From Apodospora peruviana (taxonomy: Eukaryota > Ascomycota > Sordariomycetes > Sordariales > Lasiosphaeriaceae): 64,000 nucleotides of DNA. Location of the stretch: assembly GCA_033439685.1 (NCBI GenBank), contig JAUEDM010000001.1:7688001-7752000 (forward strand), in the 5' to 3' direction. The position numbers were made by a program, and so were the translations under genes. Within the stretch, counting starts at the first letter, position 1, and every line of letters begins with the position of its first letter. Below the pieces are notes generated by a model that was not told the origin of the DNA, searched no databases, and worked only from the letters and a program-made list of their open reading frames with translations. Positions 58,874 through 64,000 of this stretch are shown piece by piece.

Positions 58874-60451
58874 TCAATGCTCTTTTGTTACACTCCCCGA
58901 TGTGCTGCTGCCGCCTTTCGCCAGTCTGATTACAGTTTCTAGGTAGCCGGAGGTGCCACCGTATCGATCCACAATAGCTTGAATATCAACAGACGTGTCA
59001 CCGAGCCGCTTACGGCCCACAACAGCCGTGTTGCGCGTGCTGGGAATCCTCAGCATCTCCACTTCAGGCTCCCAGCCACAGTCACGCGCAATCTGCGAGA
59101 TCCAGGACACCAGTGACGAGTAAGTAGAGTCTGCCTTGGTCTTGTCTTTGGGCGGAGGCGCGCGAAACCTCTGGCCGGTGAGATCATGACTGCAGCAGGG
59201 AATCATGATAAAGGGACAGTCGGATATAGTAGCTAGGATCGGAGTCCAGGGTGTCAATTCGTCAGCGTGGTTGGATATGATGAACGTTCCCTTGGGGAAA
59301 CGACCGGCATGGATCAAGTCGGGGTTGAAATCTTCACTTGAGATTTTCGTCAGCCCGTCGTCGCTGGCGGCTGGCGGCGGCAGTAAGACAAGCTGACGAA
59401 GAGAGTCCAAGGAGTACCCAAGGCCCGATTCATGATCTTGAACTTTTTTTGAAGTCACTCCAATGGGATCAAGAGACTCTAGCCGGGTGTTGTATGCAAG
59501 CCAGGATTTCCGCGCTCTGGCGTCAAACCCCCATCCCTTGAAGCCTTCTTGAATCAGGATATAGACGAGAAGGCCGTTACCACAGCCAATGTCAACGAAG
59601 CCTGGAAACGGGCCTTGCCCATACATATCGGCCCAAAGCTCTATCAGGAAAGCAGCAATGCACAGGTCCTCAAAGACATGTTTACCGGGATCAGTGCTCT
59701 CAGCCCAGCCGACTATTAGAGTCCTGGCGTATTTCTGCTTCAGCGCCGTGTACGTGTTCTGTACCCGCGCCTGCGGGACCAGCACGTCATGCTGTACTCG
59801 TTTCTTGTAGCCGTCAACTCGTCCCTGGCCATGCTTATAGATGGCTTCGAGCAGATGCAAGGCAGTCCTTGTGTTTTTGATAGAGGGTTCACTCTCATCG
59901 AAGAAGAGATAGGAGACCGAGACAGACCCGCGAGACTCGACGGCGGTCCACTCGTGAAGGAATGCTATCCCCCGGACTACTGGGTGATAGAAGGGCATAT
60001 CCGCTTCGGAGGCGACGTGTGGGAGGTAGATGACAAGAGTTTGTTCCCGAACCTCATCACTGCTCGATGGACATTGGTATATGAGGCAGGTCTGATCCAA
60101 AGGCTTGTCTCTCATGGTGTTTCTGGGGATCAACCTGCGGATGATATGGCGGCGCAGTTCAAAGCCTACAAACGATGGAGTGCTTGGCGAATGGTCTCCT
60201 GACTCGACTGGTGTTGGGATGGGTTGAGATGAACCTTCTGCGTCATGGAGGATGTCGGCACGGAAAAGCCACGAGGAGTTGATGTTTGGGTTCTTGATGA
60301 GATTGATCATGACATCGGTAAAAATGGCAGGGTTGAAAGTGCAGTCATGGCGAAAGAAAGGTCGCCAGGTACAAGTTGTGGTTGAGCTCTCGATATCCTG
60401 GAGAACGACAGGAGCTGCAGCCTCAGAAAGCTCGTCAGGTTTGAATACCAT
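58874..60451 (-). CDS. TRM44: tRNA (uracil-O2-)-methyltransferase
   Basis: Trm44 makes 2'-O-methyluridine at position 44 of tRNA-Ser in the cytoplasm, using S-adenosylmethionine. This is a single exon of 525 residues. Diagnostic segments are FTDVMINLIKNPNINSSWLF with RADI (residues 44-67), RLIPRNTMRDKPLDQTCLIY, YLPHVASEADMPFYHPVVRG with IAFLHEW, and the SAM-binding motif VDIGCGNGLL (residues 286-295). Later family motifs are FIISNHADELTPWTP and FIMIPCCSHDLTGQRF. The ATG at 60451 (context AAGATGG) begins MVFKPDELSE, which agrees with related fungal proteins. An open frame upstream (60527-60769) is in a different frame and is not needed. Confidence 0.94.
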   Translation of the reverse strand: MVFKPDELSEAAAPVVLQDIESSTTTCTWRPFFRHDCTFNPAIFTDVMINLIKNPNINSSWLFRADILHDAEGSSQPIPTPVESGDHSPSTPSFVGFELRRHIIRRLIPRNTMRDKPLDQTCLIYQCPSSSDEVREQTLVIYLPHVASEADMPFYHPVVRGIAFLHEWTAVESRGSVSVSYLFFDESEPSIKNTRTALHLLEAIYKHGQGRVDGYKKRVQHDVLVPQARVQNTYTALKQKYARTLIVGWAESTDPGKHVFEDLCIAAFLIELWADMYGQGPFPGFVDIGCGNGLLVYILIQEGFKGWGFDARARKSWLAYNTRLESLDPIGVTSKKVQDHESGLGYSLDSLRQLVLLPPPAASDDGLTKISSEDFNPDLIHAGRFPKGTFIISNHADELTPWTPILATISDCPFIMIPCCSHDLTGQRFRAPPPKDKTKADSTYSSLVSWISQIARDCGWEPEVEMLRIPSTRNTAVVGRKRLGDTSVDIQAIVDRYGGTSGYLETVIRLAKGGSSTSGSVTKEH

Positions 60452-61614
60452 CTTGCGCAGTGGTGTTGAGAAGACCGAAGGCCAGGTAGGCTGTGTAACC
60501 CGATCTTCGGTGATGAGAAGACCGGACTAGGGCGCTCGGCGGCAGTAGTAATCGGCAATGCCGAAAGGGGACCAGAGATCGGTTGAGTCAAAAAGCGTGG
60601 GAGGCAACAGAAAGGGATGAACCCAGAGCGTCTCTCGGTCTTGAATCTTGGTCTGCAGCAATTTTATGACCCGGGCCGGAGGGTTGGGAGCAGTACTCGT
60701 AGTCTGTACGGGATTTGTCTGGGCCCTTCCAATTTTGACCGTGTGGCCTTCTGACAATTGACGTGTCAAAGAAAGAGTAAGACTGAAGCCGGCGCTTTTC
60801 GCAAGGACTGGGAAGGCCTCCAGCTTGTGAACAGTACCTTGTCACTGCCAGGTCCGGCACAACAGTATCCGTCAGATGTCTATCAGCTCAGGGCGGCCTC
60901 GGGGGACAGAGAGACAGATGGTGCATCCAGGGGCGGGGACCGAGTCAATATTGTGTCCGTCGAATATCGCTCGTAAAATGGCAACGGTGAAGCTGAGCCA
61001 CACCAAAAAGGAAACAGTGGTCCACCAGAGTTGGACAAGCCGGTGGTGACAGACGGTGCTAGAACGTGAACAAGGTGGAAGGAACCACAAGCAGCAGGAA
61101 TGAGTGTGCGAGACCAATTGTGACGCCACTTGTACTGTTGGTGTATCGTCAATGCCGCGAGTTGCTGCAGGTGGCGTTGAATTGTTCCAAGAAAAGCTGC
61201 CGTGGTACCTGTGGAGTACGAATCGGGTCGGCCCTGCATGAGAGGTGATAGCTGCCTTGTGGCCTTAGCAAGCCGATGAGCACAGACCCAGTCACCCAAA
61301 GTGCGCCGATGCGGCCCCCCAAGGCTGCTCTTGTCCCCACCATTTCTCTATCTCTTTCCCCTCAATTCTTCCACCTGCACCCTTTCTCCTCTCAACCATC
61401 TCTCTATCAACAACAAAACAGAATCGCAGCATCCATTCTCCGACTGCATCGCTTCGCAAAGCTTAGAGCACCCAGAAAAAGCACTTCCGATCCTCACCAG
61501 ATCTCATTTCGGCCACCCCAAAGCTCAGCGAGACACTCCCAGTTGTCGGTCGCTGCCACCCCTCTCCTATCAACAAGACCCTTCTCCCCAAGACACCCCG
61601 ATAAACTCGAGTTT
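60452..61614. other. divergent promoter region, TRM44 / eIF1
   Basis: About 1.16 kb lie between two divergently transcribed translation-related genes. The last 300 bases are CT-rich, as is typical of highly expressed fungal leaders. No gene is seen. Confidence 0.6.
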
Positions 61615-62301
61615 ATGTCAATCGAAAATCTCAAGACCTACGGTATGTACTCTGAGGACTACCAAATAACATCCTACTTTCCATTGCGCACATCGGCGTT
61701 GCGTCAGCAAATGTCGACGCCACGTCATATCGAGGCTCCCGGCACTCGGATCTTAGCTCGCCACTCTCCCGCGGACATCACACCTCAACCCCTCCGTGGA
61801 CCCTGCGATCATGCACAAGCAAGCTGACTCTATGATTGTACCTAGACCCCTTCGCCGAAGCCGACGACGACTCCGGACAGACCAAACAAACCCAGGAGTA
61901 CATCCATATACGCATTCAGCGTACGTTCTGCCTCTCCAACCACACACCGATGTGCCATCATGTCGCATTACTAACATACCTCTACTCCAGAGCGTAATGG
62001 ACGCAAGACCTTGACCACTGTCCAGGGCATTCCGAGCAAGTTTGACCACAAGAAGATTCTCAAGGTCGTCAAGAAAGAGTTTGGTACGTCGTTTCCTCTT
62101 CTCCTCTTTGTCCCTCTTGATCCTTTGACTAACCATTTTGCAGCTTGCAATGGCACCATCATTAGTGACACCGAGTCCAAGGGTATGGGCGAGGTGATTC
62201 AGCTCCAGGGTGACCAGCGCCTGAAGATCAAGGAATTCCTCACCAGCAAGGATGAGGGTCTTGGACTCGATGAGAAAACCATCAAGGTCCACGGCTTTTA
62301 A
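61615..62301 (+). CDS. SUI1: translation initiation factor eIF1, four exons
   Basis: eIF1 binds the 40S subunit near the P site and enforces start-codon selection. Exons are 61615-61642, 61846-61920, 61991-62083 and 62144-62301, giving 117 residues (yeast Sui1 has 108). The sequence begins MSIENLKTYDPFAEADDDSG and contains the family hallmarks IHIRIQQRNGRKTLTTVQGI, KFDHKKILKVVKKEFACNGT and GEVIQLQGDQRLKIKEFL. Introns of 203, 70 and 60 nt have good CTGAC/CTAAC branch sites. The start codon sits in a poor context (GTTTATGT: T at -3 and T at +4). This is characteristic of eIF1 genes and is known to allow autoregulation. Confidence 0.97.
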
Positions 62302-62873
62302 GCCCGGTATGCACGTCGTGCCGGCACTTCGCTCGGTGCCAAAGAAATGATCTCGACAGAAGGCATGCCGAGGTTCTTTGTTATTGAGCGATGGAGACCC
62401 TTCGCGGGGACTATAGCGGCGCACGAGCATGATACCCATGATGGTTACGGGCTGCCTCTTTAATCCGATTGAGTGTGAGCGAAGTGCTATTTTTTCTGCG
62501 ATATTGATCGTTTGCTCAAGTTGCCGCGTGTTCATTCAGGTTGAGATGGACGGGTCACAAAGTCTGCATGTCTCTCTTTTGGGCTCTGCAGGACTAGCAA
62601 TATCAAGCAATGGAATCTCTTGCAAATTTTACTTATCCCAAGACTTGATTCGTGACAGAAGGTTGTAATAGTGCCCGCCGTACTTCTCCCTTGCCACCTC
62701 TCCCTTGTCACCTTTCTCCCGAAGTAAAAATCCACACCACGAAAAAGTGCAATGAAATTCCCTTTAAACGCCAGCCCGCTAACTGTCTTCCGGTCCCTGG
62801 GGTATAATAACGTGGTTGAAACAGGGAATGAAATAAAATGCAAAATCGCAAGAATGATGAAAGAAAAAGTGAA
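62302..62873. other. intergenic between convergent genes
   Basis: The 3' UTRs of eIF1 (+) and of the EOS1-like gene (-) lie here. No gene is seen. Confidence 0.6.
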
Positions 62874-64000
62874 TTATAAATCCCCAGTCACGTTGCCGTA
62901 TTCCATAATCTTGACAGCCAACTCCTCGGCCATTTGGCGGGCGAGCTTGATTGTCTGCACCAGTGGTATGTCTGGGTATTCGGCAGCCCGGTCTACGTGC
63001 AGATGCCAGAAGAGTACGACCATGGTCACGAAGCTTGCGAACGAGAACATGCTCATGGACATGGACGTCTCCTTGCGGATATTGATTCCACGCTGAGTGA
63101 TGCCGTAGACCACGGTCAGCAGCTAGATTTGAAAAAGATAGTTTAGTCAGCTTGGTTTCGTTCTCGTTTATATATATGTCTCTCGAAGAAGGGTCTGGAT
63201 AGTAACAGCAGAAAGAGGACAGGAAAGAGAGTTAAGTACCGAAGCTATCGCTATCCACGCGGCGAGAGAGAAGCGGGGATCCGTCGGGGCGCCGAAGAGC
63301 CGAAGAATTGTGGAAGTGAAGAAGCCATTCGCGAGGTTGATGACCGAAAGACGGAAGAGGGTTGCCAGGGGGGTGTAATTCAGGAGGCTTTTCGGGAGAA
63401 ATGTTAGATAGGTCCGTCCCTGATGTTAGGGAGGAAAGGAGTACTCACGCCCGAGACATAAGGCTATCGGTCAGGAAGAAAGAGATATAGCCCGAAGCGC
63501 AGCACTGTGATTCATGTTAGGTGTTTGGTGTCCATGTATGTACGAGATATGCGCCGTTTGCACTGGTCCATCATCCAGCAGGGAGATTTCCCCAAGTGAT
63601 GTTGACACGGCGCGATTTCTTGAATAGAGGTGTTTTCTGGACAAAAGGGAAGGTTTCTTTACCCAAAGAACTGCGAGCCACGCCTCCTTGAAGCGCAGCT
63701 TGGCTTCGTAGGAAGACCAGTCGTACGCGGCGGCAACGAACGCACCCGGGAGAGCGGATGCCGCTGCCGCAATTGAGCCTCCTCCTCCTGCTCCGCCACC
63801 GCCTCCTCCAGCCCGGGCAAAATATCTAAGGTGCACCAACGCCAGCAGCCGGACCATACTTGGGAAGCCGCACCACAGCGCTGGGGCGATCGAGAGGAGC
63901 CGGCAAAGGAAGAGCAGGGGATGCCATTTCCTCGAGAGGCCGAGCACGACGGCGAGTCGTGGTTGTAGGAGGGATGAACGCGCTGTTACTGCGCTTGGGT
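62874..64000 (-). CDS. EOS1: EOS1-family ER membrane protein (N-glycosylation), N-terminus beyond the window
   Basis: Visible exons are beyond 64000-63663, 63504-63449, 63387-63240 and 63122-62874. Phases agree at GTAAAG/TCACAG, GTGAGT/AAAAG and GTACTT/TCTAG. The frame is still open at the window edge (PSAVTARSSLLQPRLAVVLG), so the start codon lies outside. Family features are SRKWHPLLFLCRLLSIAPAL, then EAWLAVLWCCASGYISFFLT with DSLMSRALLNYTPLATLFRL, corresponding to the LWC, DSLM and FR(M/L)S segments of yeast Eos1. Three or four hydrophobic helices follow, and the protein ends KIMEYGNVTGDL. Yeast Eos1 is an ER protein linked to N-glycosylation and oxidative-stress tolerance. A Gly-rich insert (RAGGGGGGAGGGGS) followed by an Ala-rich stretch lies between the first helices. 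Confidence 0.85.

Noticed and set aside
60527..60769. Possible extra N-terminal exon of TRM44 (TLFDSTDLWSPFGIADYYC)
   Set aside because: It is out of frame with the main exon, no donor/acceptor pair joins it, and the ATG at 60451 already gives the family-typical N-terminus.

Overview
The window is nuclear DNA of a filamentous ascomycete (Pezizomycotina), most likely a Sordariomycete. This rests on short introns (mostly 49-240 nt) with GTANGT or GTRAGT donors and CTAAC/CTGAC-type branch sites, on CT-rich leaders, and on the protein families present (PalI, fungal bZIP, fungal-type ATP sulfurylase, Trm44, EOS1, a FAR1/MULE-type transposon relic). The genus cannot be told from the sequence alone. 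I saw no rRNA, credible tRNA, CRISPR array or bacterial-type operon. Exon coordinates were read by eye from splice signals and reading phase; none is confirmed by transcripts.

Layout. 2.9-5.1 kb: PalI/Rim9 pH sensor (+). 6.3-8.6 kb: an unrecognised filamentous-fungal gene (-) with an unresolved 3' membrane-segment exon. 8.6-16.3 kb: a 7.7 kb block with no convincing gene, holding a GA-rich tract and a C19 run. 16.3-17.6 kb: a Yap/AP-1-like bZIP factor (+). 19.1-20.4 kb: choline/ethanolaminephosphotransferase (-). 21.3-24.4 kb: coatomer gamma subunit (-). 24.8-27.3 kb: a Taz1/TRF-like telomere-binding protein (-), divergent from a GDT1-type Golgi cation transporter (+, 28.6-30.3 kb). 31.3-32.5 kb: an EI24/Rrt8-like membrane protein (+). 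35.2-41.1 kb: a 1,921-residue secreted, mucin-like Ser/Thr-rich protein with about 28 modules that each carry an N-glycosylation sequon (+). 41.8-43.3 kb: a decayed MULE transposase, followed by two identical 14-bp palindromes. 44.3-46.4 kb: ATP sulfurylase (+). 48.1-50.8 kb: a large unrecognised protein (+). 53.4-56.3 kb: a Flc/Pkd2-type TRP-like channel (+). 57.7-58.8 kb: an intradiol ring-cleavage dioxygenase (+), whose stop lies 56 bp from that of convergent TRM44 (-, 58.9-60.5 kb). 61.6-62.3 kb: eIF1 (+). 62.9-64.0 kb: EOS1 (-), cut by the window end.

How the genes relate. Most are core housekeeping genes. Several serve the secretory pathway: phospholipid synthesis, COPI, Golgi ion balance, a TRP-like channel, EOS1 and a heavily glycosylated secreted protein. 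This is a loose neighbourhood, not a cluster with shared control. The observations most worth following are a telomere-repeat-like motif about 145 bp upstream of the telomere-binding-protein start (possible autoregulation), the sequon-bearing repeat of the mucin-like protein, the poor AUG context of eIF1 (known to autoregulate), the twin palindromes beside the transposon relic, and the unresolved membrane exon near 6.4 kb. I found no clearly novel multi-gene system.
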